A stretch of DNA of 49,117 nt from Streptomyces sp. SM11 (lineage in GTDB: Bacteria; Actinomycetota; Actinomycetes; Streptomycetales; Streptomycetaceae). The stretch spans positions 1 through 49,117 of the forward strand of contig NZ_NEUE01000288.1 of the NCBI RefSeq assembly GCF_002910905.1, written 5' to 3'. Each line of letters begins with the position of its first letter. Position 1 is the first letter of the stretch. The notes under the pieces were generated by a model. It was not told where the DNA came from. It did no database searches and saw only the letters and a list, made by a program, of their open reading frames with translations. A program made the position numbers and the translations under genes. This document shows positions 9,560 through 17,951 of this stretch, piece by piece.

Positions 9560-12500
9560 CTACAGGTCCGTGTCGCCGGTCAGTTGGTTCATCCGGCTGA
9601 CCCCGGTCGGATCAACCACACCGGCGTAGACCCGGACCTCGTCCAGGGCCCCGGCGAAGTACTCGCTGCCACCGCCTTGTGCGGAGCGGCCGACCTGCAG
9701 GCCACCGCTGGAAGGCCAGGTGCTGTGGTCAGAGCCCACGGCCGTCGCGGTCAGCTGCCCGTCGACGTACAACCGCACCTCGTGGGTGAAGGAGTCGAAC
9801 GCCACGGCCAGATGCTGTCCCGAGCCCTCATTGCTCGGCAGCAGCTGATCATTGGCGACCGTGGTCACCTCCGCCGTGGCGCTGTCGGCGGCGGTCACCG
9901 CCAACTCCCACTGGCCGGTGGCGGCCTGGTAGCGCACCGCCACCCGGTCCGCGTTCTGCCCCGGAAGCGACAGCACGGTCTGCGACTCGGTGGAATCCAG
10001 CGCGGTCAACTGCGCGCGCACGGCGACGGTGTAGCTGTCGGCCGCACTCACCGCCGGGTCCGTGGTCGCCGCCCAGTCACCCGCGCCGTCCAGGACCAGA
10101 TGGCCGTCGCCCACCAGCGCCGCCTCATCGAAGAACGGGTCCTGAGGCTGGTAGACCGCCGCGCCGCCCTGAAGGGTCAGCGGCTGTCCACCCGACTGGA
10201 CGTTCGCCGAGGCGCCGTCCGTCACCACATCCAGCGGCCAGTAGCCCTTGCGCTGCGGCTTGATGTCAAGGAGCCCGGCCACCTGCGCGGCGGGCAGCAC
10301 CCGGTCGAAGGCGCGCACCTCCGCCAGGTCGCCCTCGAAGTGATCGCGGTAGCCGGACTTGGCCAGCACCTGGCCGATCTGGAAGCTGCGCAGCGACGAC
10401 CACACCGTGTGGCGGGCCGCCTTGCCCGCCTGGTTGCCGTTGACGTAGATCCGCAGCTCAGGCCCGGAGGCCGCATGGGCGTCGAAGACCCCGGTCAGCT
10501 GCGTCCACTTGTCCTTGACCACCGGAACGCCCGAGGCCGTGGCCTGCCAGCGGACCATGGCGTCCACGTCCATGTCCGGGGCTGAGAACGCCCAGGCCCT
10601 CTCGGTGGCGTCATAGCCCAGGACGAAGCCCGGCTCGCCCGTGCTGTCCTGGCTCACCACCGCCATGTCCCGGTCCAGCGCCGTGGGCCGCACCCACGCG
10701 CTGACCGTGAAGCTCTCACCGGTGTCCATCACCGTGCCCCACGCGTCCAGATACGCATTCGCACTGCCGTCGAAGCGGGCCGCGCTGTCCGCCGCACCAC
10801 CGGGCCCCGGAACCCCGAAGAGCACCCCGGTACCGGGCCTTCCCGGATGCCGTCCGGTCTCGTCGTGCGCCAGCTCACTGCCGACCTCATCGGCCAGATT
10901 CCACTGGCCCGCGGCCTGCTTGCCGTCCGTCACCAGGAACTCGTACTGCGCCGGAACACTGGCGTTGTTCGCGTTGTCATACGCCTCGACCGTGACCCAG
11001 TGGCGCCCCGCCGCCTGCGGCGTCCACGTCACGGTTGCCGATCCTCCGCTGCCTGCTGGAAGGGTCTTCAGCGGCTGGCCGTCGAAGGCGTACCGGAACT
11101 CCTGCACATCCTTGTCGGACGCGGTGAAGGTGAAGTCACCGGCCGTGCCAACCCCGTGATGCCAGGCCTCGTCGGCGGGGTATTGCGTGGAGCCGACCGC
11201 CGGCGCCTTCGGGCGTGTGCTGTCCCACATGAACTCGCACCGCTGTGGGCTGCCGTCGTAGCTCCACGGTCCCCAGGCGTCACCGTCGTACGCCCTGGAG
11301 GACCAGTAGATCACCGTGCTCTGCGGAATCTGCGGCTCTCCCGCGGGGCGCTGCTTCACCGCATGAACGAACGACGTGCCCGGATTCGGAGACTTGTAGC
11401 CCGTATCGGCGGTGTACGACCGCGCTACACCGTTCTTGTCTGTCCAATCCACCTTGAACTGCATCTTCACCCGGTCCGTGCCCGAGGAATTGTGATCCGG
11501 ATCGCGCGCCTCGGCCCGCAGCTGCGGCAGCACATCGGTGTAGGGCCGCCCACTGCCCCACGTGCACTTGCCGCCCGGGTTGGAGGACATGAGCCGGTAG
11601 TCGACCTGCTTGGGCGGAGAGTTGTAGGTGATCTTCAGGTAGGAATTACCGCAGATGCGTTTCCAACCCGCGTACGTGCTCTCGTTCTTGGCCTTCAGGC
11701 CGAGCGACATGCTCGACCAGTTCCCGGATGCCGCCGCCTTCGCCTCGTCCAGCAACTCGCCGTTGCTGAAGTGCAGATTCGCCTGGCTGGAACAGGACGT
11801 GGGTGAGATCTTCCTATCCACCGTCGCCAGGTAGTCCGACCAGTCGTCCTTGGTGTTCGACCAGTTGCTGGACGACGTGACCTTGTAGTTCTTGCCACCG
11901 ATCCGGTACAGGTCAATGGGCTCGGCACTCGCGTCCGCCCAGTACACACTGCCCACCCTCGCGGAGAACTGCGTGCCCAGGATCTGCTTTCCCTGGTAGA
12001 ACGCCATCGGGAAGGTGAACAGCAGCCGTCGTACGCCGATGTTCGCGCACTGCGTGGGGTTGTAGTTCGACGGGCACTTGCCCACCCCTGCGTGACCCGA
12101 GTACTTCCACTCCTTGTGCGTCGGCATACCCGACATCACCGAGGACCACGCCGTACGTGACGTCGTCTTCGGTGTCGGGTCGATCACCACCGGATACGCC
12201 GCGTCGTCGGCCCGCAGCAGCTCCATGTCCGGTCTCAAGGTGATCTTTTCGTTGGTCACGGACAACCCCACCGGCGTTACCCGGCCACCGTCCGAGGCGT
12301 CCAGCGGAACCTCTCCGGCCGCTGAAACCGCCTGCGGTCCTGGTGCCGATGCCCCCGTCCGAGACCCGGTCGCCGGCTCCGCTCCGTCCGTTCCGGAGGA
12401 ATCCCACATCGCCGGCTGCGACGACTCGAACACCGTGCCGCCCGCCGCCGTGTCCGCAGCCCGCAGTACCCCTTGCGCGGTTCGCTCGACCACCAGTCCC

Positions 12501-13201
12501 TTGGTCGACAGACCGAACTCGATCTCCTGCAGCTCCGCGCCGGCCGCGCCCTCGGCGCTCTTGACGATCAGATAGTGACTGAAGCCCTCGACCTCGGCGC
12601 GCACGGCGAGATCCACATCCGGCAGGACCTCCGCATAGCGCGCGGTGTTCCCCTCGACCTGTGGCTTCGGCAGCTTGCCCGCCGGCCAGGTCAGCGCGTA
12701 CTCGCGGCCGGCCTTGCGCATGCGTGCGAACGGGCCGTCCCCGCCGCCGGAGAACTCCAGCTCCACCACCGCAGCCCTGGGCGACAAGCCGCCGCCCTCA
12801 CGCGGGGCGAGCGTGTCATCGACCGCGACCCACCTATCACCACGCCGCGTCCGCACCGGCTGCGTGTACTCCTGCGCGGTGAACGAACCGTCCGGGTTGG
12901 CGAACACCTCCCGGCGCTCCTCCCGCAACCTGGTGACCTCGACCGGCTGGTCGGCCTTGGCTGCAGCTGCGCGGGCCAGAGCCTCCGTCGGCGCTTCGCC
13001 GCTCTCCTGGGCCTTCGCCACCGCCGCGTCAAACCCCGCAGCAGCGGCATTCTCAGCCGTCCCCGGCAGTGCGGCCGTGCTGGTCGCCAGCAACGCCGTC
13101 AACGCACTGACCACCACGGCGGGACGCCATACCCGTCCGACCACGCCTGCCGCTGTCATCCCCACTCCTGGTCTCCACCTCGTACGCAGTCGCTGGCTCA
13201 C
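9560..13201 (-). CDS. Secreted LamG-domain protein
   Basis: A 1,213-residue protein with a long basic N-terminus and a hydrophobic export segment (residues about 22-47, ending in Ala-rich cleavage candidates). Residues 60-330 resemble the region that precedes wall-associated RHS proteins in actinomycetes (SPRAAVVELEFSGGGDGPF). A region near 345-560 with DNRLRE-like features follows, then Ig-like sequence, and two LamG/concanavalin-like jelly rolls: about 755-960 (FDGSANAYLDAW, FTVSAWVRP, LRIYVNGNQAG) and about 990-1210 (LVLDGAGDWAATTD, VRLYVDGQLTA). LamG folds bind sugars or proteins, so a cell-surface adhesion or scaffold role is likely. The ATG overlaps the stop of the FG-GAP gene (ATGA), so the two are translationally coupled. 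A strong hairpin follows the stop. A partner role for the downstream RHS toxin is inferred from this arrangement. Confidence 0.88.
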   Translation of the reverse strand: MSQRLRTRWRPGVGMTAAGVVGRVWRPAVVVSALTALLATSTAALPGTAENAAAAGFDAAVAKAQESGEAPTEALARAAAAKADQPVEVTRLREERREVFANPDGSFTAQEYTQPVRTRRGDRWVAVDDTLAPREGGGLSPRAAVVELEFSGGGDGPFARMRKAGREYALTWPAGKLPKPQVEGNTARYAEVLPDVDLAVRAEVEGFSHYLIVKSAEGAAGAELQEIEFGLSTKGLVVERTAQGVLRAADTAAGGTVFESSQPAMWDSSGTDGAEPATGSRTGASAPGPQAVSAAGEVPLDASDGGRVTPVGLSVTNEKITLRPDMELLRADDAAYPVVIDPTPKTTSRTAWSSVMSGMPTHKEWKYSGHAGVGKCPSNYNPTQCANIGVRRLLFTFPMAFYQGKQILGTQFSARVGSVYWADASAEPIDLYRIGGKNYKVTSSSNWSNTKDDWSDYLATVDRKISPTSCSSQANLHFSNGELLDEAKAAASGNWSSMSLGLKAKNESTYAGWKRICGNSYLKITYNSPPKQVDYRLMSSNPGGKCTWGSGRPYTDVLPQLRAEARDPDHNSSGTDRVKMQFKVDWTDKNGVARSYTADTGYKSPNPGTSFVHAVKQRPAGEPQIPQSTVIYWSSRAYDGDAWGPWSYDGSPQRCEFMWDSTRPKAPAVGSTQYPADEAWHHGVGTAGDFTFTASDKDVQEFRYAFDGQPLKTLPAGSGGSATVTWTPQAAGRHWVTVEAYDNANNASVPAQYEFLVTDGKQAAGQWNLADEVGSELAHDETGRHPGRPGTGVLFGVPGPGGAADSAARFDGSANAYLDAWGTVMDTGESFTVSAWVRPTALDRDMAVVSQDSTGEPGFVLGYDATERAWAFSAPDMDVDAMVRWQATASGVPVVKDKWTQLTGVFDAHAASGPELRIYVNGNQAGKAARHTVWSSLRSFQIGQVLAKSGYRDHFEGDLAEVRAFDRVLPAAQVAGLLDIKPQRKGYWPLDVVTDGASANVQSGGQPLTLQGGAAVYQPQDPFFDEAALVGDGHLVLDGAGDWAATTDPAVSAADSYTVAVRAQLTALDSTESQTVLSLPGQNADRVAVRYQAATGQWELAVTAADSATAEVTTVANDQLLPSNEGSGQHLAVAFDSFTHEVRLYVDGQLTATAVGSDHSTWPSSGGLQVGRSAQGGGSEYFAGALDEVRVYAGVVDPTGVSRMNQLTGDTDL

Positions 13202-14712
13202 CGGACTTCAGCCCCGAACGCCTTGCCGCCCGCCGGAAGACCACCCTCGCCAGGCCTATGAGTCAGCGATGGCGCACCGCCGCTCTCCACCGTCCACTCG
13301 TAGCCATGGACCGCACCTGGCACCTCACCGGGCCCGTACGCCACTCCCACCAGAAGCGTGTCCGGCGTCGCCGCGAGGCTGGTTCCCACGAACATCTGCT
13401 GCTGAGGCATGCCCGGAATCCCCCAGCCGGGGTCCAGCCACGCGTCCGTGAGGGTTCCGTCAGCGGCGATCTCGAAGATCTGCACCCCGCCCTTGTCCAG
13501 GTGCTCGTCCGACGACTCCTCACCCGGCACACCCACGGCCACCTTCAGCGTGCCGCCCTGCACCGTGGCAGCCAGCTCCTGGCCGAAGAAATCGCCCGGC
13601 TGGGCGTCTTCCTGGGTGCCCGGCGCGCTCTGGTTCAGACCGGCGACCAGCACCGCCACAGTTCCCGACGCGGTGACCCGGTAGACCGAGGCACTGCCCG
13701 CGTCCGCCGCCGTGCCCAGGTCTTCCCCAGGAGCGCCGATCACCAGATACGAGCCGTCCTTGTAAGTTCCCGACGTGTCCGGAATGGGGGCCATCGCCAG
13801 TGACGTGCCGAACCGGTCGCCCGACTCCGCCGCACCCACCTTCGGGGCCGCCTGGTCCAGGCCTGTCAACGGCGTCGGTCTGCCCGAGGTGTCCGTGGTG
13901 TGGCTGAAGACCGCAGCGCCTCCCGCGAAGGTGTTCGCACCGATGGCCTCGCCCGGGGAACCCACGGCAAGGTGGACCGGTGTCGCGGCGAGCGACGCGC
14001 CATAGCGGTCGTCCTGCTCAGCCACCCCGGGCACACCGGGCGAGGCCTGATCGACCCAGGCGACCGAGCTGCCCCGAACGTAGAAGAACCCTCCGGCGTC
14101 ACGTACGGTGCCGAGGTCCTCGCCCGGCACCCCCATGGCGAAATACGGCGTACCGGAACTCGTACGGCCTGCGGCCACGGCGTACCCGAAGAGATCGCCC
14201 GCCTCCGCCGAGCCCGCGACGCGACTCTGACCCTGGTTGTAGTTAGTCGGAGCAGCGCCTCCTCCAAGCCCCTCAGGCGAGCCGTGGACGACATACACCG
14301 CCCCCGCGTCCCGCACCTCGCCCACGGCCTCGTACGGCGCTCCTACGATCAAGTCACTGCAACCGTCACCATTGAGGTCTGCCTGAGCCAGCGCGTGGCC
14401 GAACCGGTCGCCCGCCTCCGCCGTACCCGACACCCAGGCACGGTCCTGGTGCACCTGAACCGTGCCCGCGCCACCGCCGTACACCACGGTTACGCTTCCC
14501 GCGTCCGCCCTACCGCCCACGGTCGCTTCCGGATCTGCAATCGCCGTATCCCGCACGCCATCGCCGTTGTAATCAGACTCCGCGCCCGAGCAACCGGCCG
14601 CGGCCGAAGCGACACCGGCCCAGGGCAGTAGTCCCGCCATCAGCACGGCACTCAACGCCAAAGCACAAGCTCCCCCGACGCCACGCATACGCATACGCAT
14701 ACGCGTCCCCAT
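13198..14712 (-). CDS. Secreted FG-GAP (integrin alpha-like) repeat protein
   Basis: A 504-residue protein whose N-terminus carries an (RM)3R run encoded by an ACGCAT-type tandem repeat, then a hydrophobic export segment ending near ASAAAG. The mature part is a series of FG-GAP repeats of about 60 residues, each with a GDRFG..LA signature. At least two carry clear calcium-loop sequences (DYNGDGVRD and DLNGDGCSD), and 'VGAPYE / VGVPGE / VGSPGEAIG' recur at repeat ends. The arrangement predicts a seven-bladed propeller of about 450 residues outside the membrane. It is first in the block ahead of the LamG and RHS genes, with an ATGA overlap to the former. Likely role is adhesion or target recognition; no enzyme motif is visible. 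Confidence 0.9.
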   Translation of the reverse strand: MGTRMRMRMRGVGGACALALSAVLMAGLLPWAGVASAAAGCSGAESDYNGDGVRDTAIADPEATVGGRADAGSVTVVYGGGAGTVQVHQDRAWVSGTAEAGDRFGHALAQADLNGDGCSDLIVGAPYEAVGEVRDAGAVYVVHGSPEGLGGGAAPTNYNQGQSRVAGSAEAGDLFGYAVAAGRTSSGTPYFAMGVPGEDLGTVRDAGGFFYVRGSSVAWVDQASPGVPGVAEQDDRYGASLAATPVHLAVGSPGEAIGANTFAGGAAVFSHTTDTSGRPTPLTGLDQAAPKVGAAESGDRFGTSLAMAPIPDTSGTYKDGSYLVIGAPGEDLGTAADAGSASVYRVTASGTVAVLVAGLNQSAPGTQEDAQPGDFFGQELAATVQGGTLKVAVGVPGEESSDEHLDKGGVQIFEIAADGTLTDAWLDPGWGIPGMPQQQMFVGTSLAATPDTLLVGVAYGPGEVPGAVHGYEWTVESGGAPSLTHRPGEGGLPAGGKAFGAEVR

Positions 14713-15013
14713 CCGTCACACCCCACCCACAGCATGAATACCTGTCAAAGAAACGAACGCTCGACTCAAACACGAGGGGAACCCACGGTCCAGACCCGCG
14801 AAACGGACATTCTGGTACCAGTTCCCACCTCGGTCTATGACTATCAGCACGTTTAGGCAGACCGCACTCAACGAATGATCATGAACGGGGCGCCAAACGG
14901 CGACTGGGTGACTCTTGGCCAACCTCCCCAAACAGCGCATGCATCACATCGGGACAGAGATGCCTCACACTCGCCACAAAGGCCTCGGACGGCACGCGGG
15001 AACCACCGAGTCG
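14713..15013. other. Intergenic stretch upstream of the FG-GAP gene
   Basis: About 300 bp with lower GC than its surroundings. It should hold the minus-strand promoter of the FG-GAP/LamG genes. A TTGACA hexamer lies close to the FG-GAP start on the minus strand (near 14,742-14,747), but no matching -10 element is convincing, so no promoter is called. No gene is seen. Confidence 0.4.
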
Positions 15014-15112
15014 GCCCGCGTCAACTCGGCCATGGTCTTCGTCGTCGACGAGGCCGACGCCCTCGTTCAGTCCCGCGAAGCCCAACAGATGCACCATGAA
15101 GACCGCGTCGGC
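15014..15112 (+). pseudogene. Relic of an AAA+ ATPase gene (Walker B region)
   Basis: About 33 codons read ARVNSAMVFVVDEADAL then VQSREAQQMHHEDRVG. This matches the Walker B strand (hydrophobic residues then DEAD) and following helix of SpoVK-like AAA+ ATPases of actinomycetes, which continue with a vNALIrGid-type segment. Here the similarity stops at once, and no Walker A motif lies upstream. The frame stays open for 130 codons (14915-15307) but runs into the next gene in a different frame, so it is not a real gene. Interpreted as debris of a larger gene lost during rearrangement. Family assignment is from memory of the motif. Confidence 0.55.
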
Positions 15113-15221
15113 GCAGCCTCCCCTGAGAGCGGCCAGCGGCAGCCCCGCGCGCCTAGCGGAGTTGGGCCGTGTCCACGGCTGACCGAGGTGCTGGAGGGCC
15201 AGTTGCCGCAGTGCGGGCCGT

Positions 15222-15227
15222 TAACCT
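15222..15227 (+). promoter_or_regulatory. Candidate -10 element for leaderless transcript
   Basis: TAACCT lies 6 nt before the ATG at 15234 and no Shine-Dalgarno sequence is visible, the geometry of a leaderless Streptomyces transcript. No good -35 hexamer is seen at 17-18 bp. Confidence 0.35.
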
Positions 15228-15233
15228 GTCGGC

Positions 15234-16580
15234 ATGTCAGAGCGTGTCATGCCCGGTCGCGCGGACGGCCTGATCACCCTGGGTACCGCGGACGCCCTGT
15301 GGGTTGATCTGACGGCCGACAGCGCTGTGCCGACGGCTCCTGATGCATTCACCCGCCCCCCTGCCCACGCCCGGGCGGGCTACGTCCTGCTCGGCGGCTA
15401 TCTGGCGACGACGGTGCAGCCAAGCGGCGGTCAGTGGAGTGTTCCGGAGACTGCGGTGCGCCAGGCAGCCGCGGAACTGAACACGGTTGAGATGGACCGC
15501 CACGACCTGATCCGCATCGGCCCGTTCCGTACGGCACCGAGGCAGGAGCCCAACGAGGAAACGCCGCTGCGCTGGCGCCAGCGCATCACGGAGGAACTGC
15601 TGCAGGAACCGGACGGCCCCAAGCGGGCAGCACGACATGACGTCGGCCGGCCCCACCATCTGGCGGGCATCGACTGGCGACAGACACTCGTGGAGCAGAC
15701 CCGCGACGGGACGCGGCGAACGTGGTGGCTGCCGCGCGCTGTGGTCAAACTGCTGGATGCGGCCGAGCACGCCGAAACGCAGTGGGTGCGCGCCGCGCGA
15801 AGGCGCCAGGGCGGCGCGGCCGCCCCCGAGCCGCCCTCCCACCCCCGGCGGCCCCGAGATGCCGAAACCCGAGAGGCGACAAGCCCCCAAGGTCGCCCCG
15901 CCTCACCGCGCCCGTACAACAATGAACTGGAAGGCCAGCTGTACTCGGTACTCAGCAAGAAGCCCGGCACATCCCGCAAGGTGACCGGGTGGGCGTGCGC
16001 CGTCTGCCGCACCACGCCCGCCACCGTGCTCGATCACTGCCACGAACACGGCTACGTCCGCGCCCCCGTCTGCCAGTCCTGCAACACACAAGAACGCCCC
16101 GACCACCTGTACAGCAACGACATCCGCGTGGCGAACCGCTACACACGCCTCTTCCACACCGACACCGACGACTGGCTCCGTCACTGGCACCGCTGCCCCG
16201 GCTGCCGCGCACGCACCACCCTGCCCCTGCCACACCTCGCCGCATGGACCGCCCACACAGCCTGCCGATCACTGCGCCCGACCCACCAAGTCCCCCGCGG
16301 ACGCAAGCCCTGCGGCGTCCTGCGCGTGTCCTGGACGGGCAGCCAGCAGGCGCCCCGCTCCTGCCTGCTCACCGTCACCGTCGACTTCTGCCCCTCCGGC
16401 GAGCACCGCATCCTGGCGCAAGTCTCCTACCGCGAAGCCGCCGAGCGGTTCGGCACCTGGCTGGCCGGGACCGCCCCCGACGTGGCCGCCGCGGCCGGTC
16501 CGGATTGCTTGGACGGCCTCCCCGCCCAACCCCGGTCCGTCATCACGGACACCAGCGGCGAGGGCCTGGCACTGTTCTGA
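15234..16580 (+). CDS. Protein with endonuclease VII-type (His-Me finger) zinc site
   Basis: A 448-residue soluble protein. Residues 255-284 hold CAVC, then LDHCHEHG, then VCQSCN: four zinc Cys (255, 258, 280, 283), the DH pair at 267-268 and an Asn at 284. This is the phage T4 endonuclease VII (recombination endonuclease) signature, a metal-dependent nuclease that cuts branched DNA. The 230 residues before it and 160 after it match nothing I recognise. A Pro/Arg-rich segment (about 200-225) links the N-terminal part to the nuclease. A second Cys pair (CPGC) lies near residue 323. It sits alone between a broken ATPase relic and a broken transposase relic, next to mutM, so it is probably a mobile or defence-related gene. 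The start ATG is chosen because the frame gains protein-like character there. Confidence 0.75.
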   Translation: MSERVMPGRADGLITLGTADALWVDLTADSAVPTAPDAFTRPPAHARAGYVLLGGYLATTVQPSGGQWSVPETAVRQAAAELNTVEMDRHDLIRIGPFRTAPRQEPNEETPLRWRQRITEELLQEPDGPKRAARHDVGRPHHLAGIDWRQTLVEQTRDGTRRTWWLPRAVVKLLDAAEHAETQWVRAARRRQGGAAAPEPPSHPRRPRDAETREATSPQGRPASPRPYNNELEGQLYSVLSKKPGTSRKVTGWACAVCRTTPATVLDHCHEHGYVRAPVCQSCNTQERPDHLYSNDIRVANRYTRLFHTDTDDWLRHWHRCPGCRARTTLPLPHLAAWTAHTACRSLRPTHQVPRGRKPCGVLRVSWTGSQQAPRSCLLTVTVDFCPSGEHRILAQVSYREAAERFGTWLAGTAPDVAAAAGPDCLDGLPAQPRSVITDTSGEGLALF

Positions 16581-16612
16581 GCAGGCACCGGGAGACCTGA
16601 CACCCCAACCTC

Positions 16613-16738
16613 ACCTCCCAGCTGCCGACTGTCCGCCTTCGGAATCCACAGGTCGCACCGGGCCAGCTCACCCGGCCGATACGTCGTGCGCGAGAATCGG
16701 ATCGACCGGGACATAGGCCGACCGCAGGGGTCCCATAC
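16613..16738 (-). pseudogene. Relic of an IS21-type (IstA) transposase
   Basis: Within the 380-bp gap before mutM, the minus strand encodes FSRTTYRPGELARCDLWIP followed by a Gly pair. This resembles the 'sRTtY.PGE.aqcDlWfP' stretch that carries the first catalytic Asp of IS21-family IstA transposases. About 40 codons are recognisable, the flanks do not continue the match, and no IstB gene is present. The rest of 16,581-16,958 shows no gene. Motif-based and tentative. Confidence 0.5.
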
Positions 16739-16958
16739 GTCTGATATGTGCCGTAGAGCTCGCGCTGTCAGCAACGGCGGTTAGTGCGCAGACCCAGTCC
16801 GTCAGAGGTGCTTGCCGCAGACGTCGTCCTCGCTAACCAGAGCCGACAGCCCGCTCCGGCCTCCCAACTGGCCGACTCACCGCGACAGTGCAGGCACAAC
16901 CTCTACATTGAACTCCGCCGACGTCGACCCCACGCCACCAGCGAAGTAGAACCGCTTC

Positions 16959-17834
16959 TCACCTGGGAGAACGCCCTCTGCTGCGCTTCGGAATGGGCTG
17001 ACACTTCGGGCAGAAGTAGGAGGAGCGGTTCATGAACGGGGCTCTTCTGATCCTCGTTCCACACCGGTTACATGCCTGGTCAGAGCGCCCATACACGTTC
17101 AGTTCTCTGCTGAAGTAACCGGACTCCCCGTTCACGTTGACGTACAGGCTGTCGAAGCTGGTGCCGCCCTGGGCGAGCGCCGCGTTCATGACGTCGCGGG
17201 CGTGGCCGAGCAGCTCGGCGGACCTGGGGCGGGTCAGGGTCGCGGTCGGCCGGTCGTAGTGCAGCCTGGCGCGCCAGAGCGCCTCGTCCGCGTAGATGTT
17301 GCCGACGCCGCTGATCAGCGACTGGTCGAGCAGGGCGCGCTTGACCGTCGTACGGCGCAGGCGCAACGCGGAGTGGAACGCGGCGTCGTCGAAGAGCGGG
17401 TCGAGGGGGTCCCGGGCGATGTGCGCGATGGTGTCCGGCAGGCCGTCGGGGGTGTTGTCGTGCAGCGAGAGCCCGCCGAAGGTGCGCTGGTCGACGAAGC
17501 GCAGCTCGGTGCCGAGCGCGTCGTCGAACCGCATCCGGACCCGCAGGTGCTTCTCGTCGGGCGCGTCCGCGGGCTGCACCAGCAGCTGTCCGCTCATGCC
17601 GAGGTGGCCCAGCAGCGAGGCGGCGGCCTCGTCGATCGGCACCCAGAGGTACTTGCCGCGGCGCATCGCCGTACCGAAGCGGACTCCGCGCAGCCGGGCG
17701 GCGAAGTCGGCGCCACCCGCGAGGTGCCGCCGGACCGAGCGCGGGTGCAGGACCTCGACCTCGGTGACGGTGCGGCCGCTGACCCAGCGTTCGAGGCCCC
17801 GGCGTACGACTTCGACCTCGGGCAGCTCAGGCAC
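16959..17834 (-). CDS. mutM: Formamidopyrimidine-DNA glycosylase (Fpg)
   Basis: A 291-residue protein starting PELPEVEVVRRGLE. Pro2 is the Schiff-base nucleophile and Glu3 the catalytic acid of Fpg, which removes 8-oxoguanine and formamidopyrimidines and nicks the backbone by lyase action. The H2TH region (DQSLISGVGNIYADEALW) and the C-terminal zinc finger (CNRCG ... YFCPKCQ) are complete, so the enzyme should be active. The tail KRSRGRSPR after the finger is short. The start is a GTG, confirmed by the need for Pro2. It is the last core gene before the accessory block and lies 117 bp downstream of rnc on the same strand, separated by a hairpin. Confidence 0.97.
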   Translation of the reverse strand: MPELPEVEVVRRGLERWVSGRTVTEVEVLHPRSVRRHLAGGADFAARLRGVRFGTAMRRGKYLWVPIDEAAASLLGHLGMSGQLLVQPADAPDEKHLRVRMRFDDALGTELRFVDQRTFGGLSLHDNTPDGLPDTIAHIARDPLDPLFDDAAFHSALRLRRTTVKRALLDQSLISGVGNIYADEALWRARLHYDRPTATLTRPRSAELLGHARDVMNAALAQGGTSFDSLYVNVNGESGYFSRELNVYGRSDQACNRCGTRIRRAPFMNRSSYFCPKCQPIPKRSRGRSPR

Positions 17835-17904
17835 GTTGCACTACTCCAGACACGACGACGGTGGTACGGGAGCGGGTCCTTCCGGAAACCGCTCCCCGGG
17901 GACA

Positions 17905-17943
17905 GGGAAAACCCCCCGGTGCGCATGGCACCGAGGGGTTCCC
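17905..17943 (-). terminator. Imperfect long hairpin after rnc
   Basis: GGGAA and ACCCC segments (17905-17915) pair with GGGGT and TTCCC (17934-17943), with CGGTGC/GCACCG forming the inner stem around a short loop. It lies 8 bp after the rnc stop and 70 bp before mutM, so mutM probably has its own promoter or depends on read-through. Confidence 0.6.
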
Positions 17944-17951
17944 GTTTCGCT

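Noticed and set aside
3648..9629. Long plus-strand frames of 800 or more codons opposite the RHS gene
   Set aside because: They are Val/Gly/Ala-rich antisense mirrors of the RHS frame, with no family motifs, caused by high GC third positions.
14915..15307. 130-codon plus-strand gene
   Set aside because: Only the 33-codon Walker B piece has similarity; the rest is noise and it runs 74 bp into the endonuclease gene in another frame.
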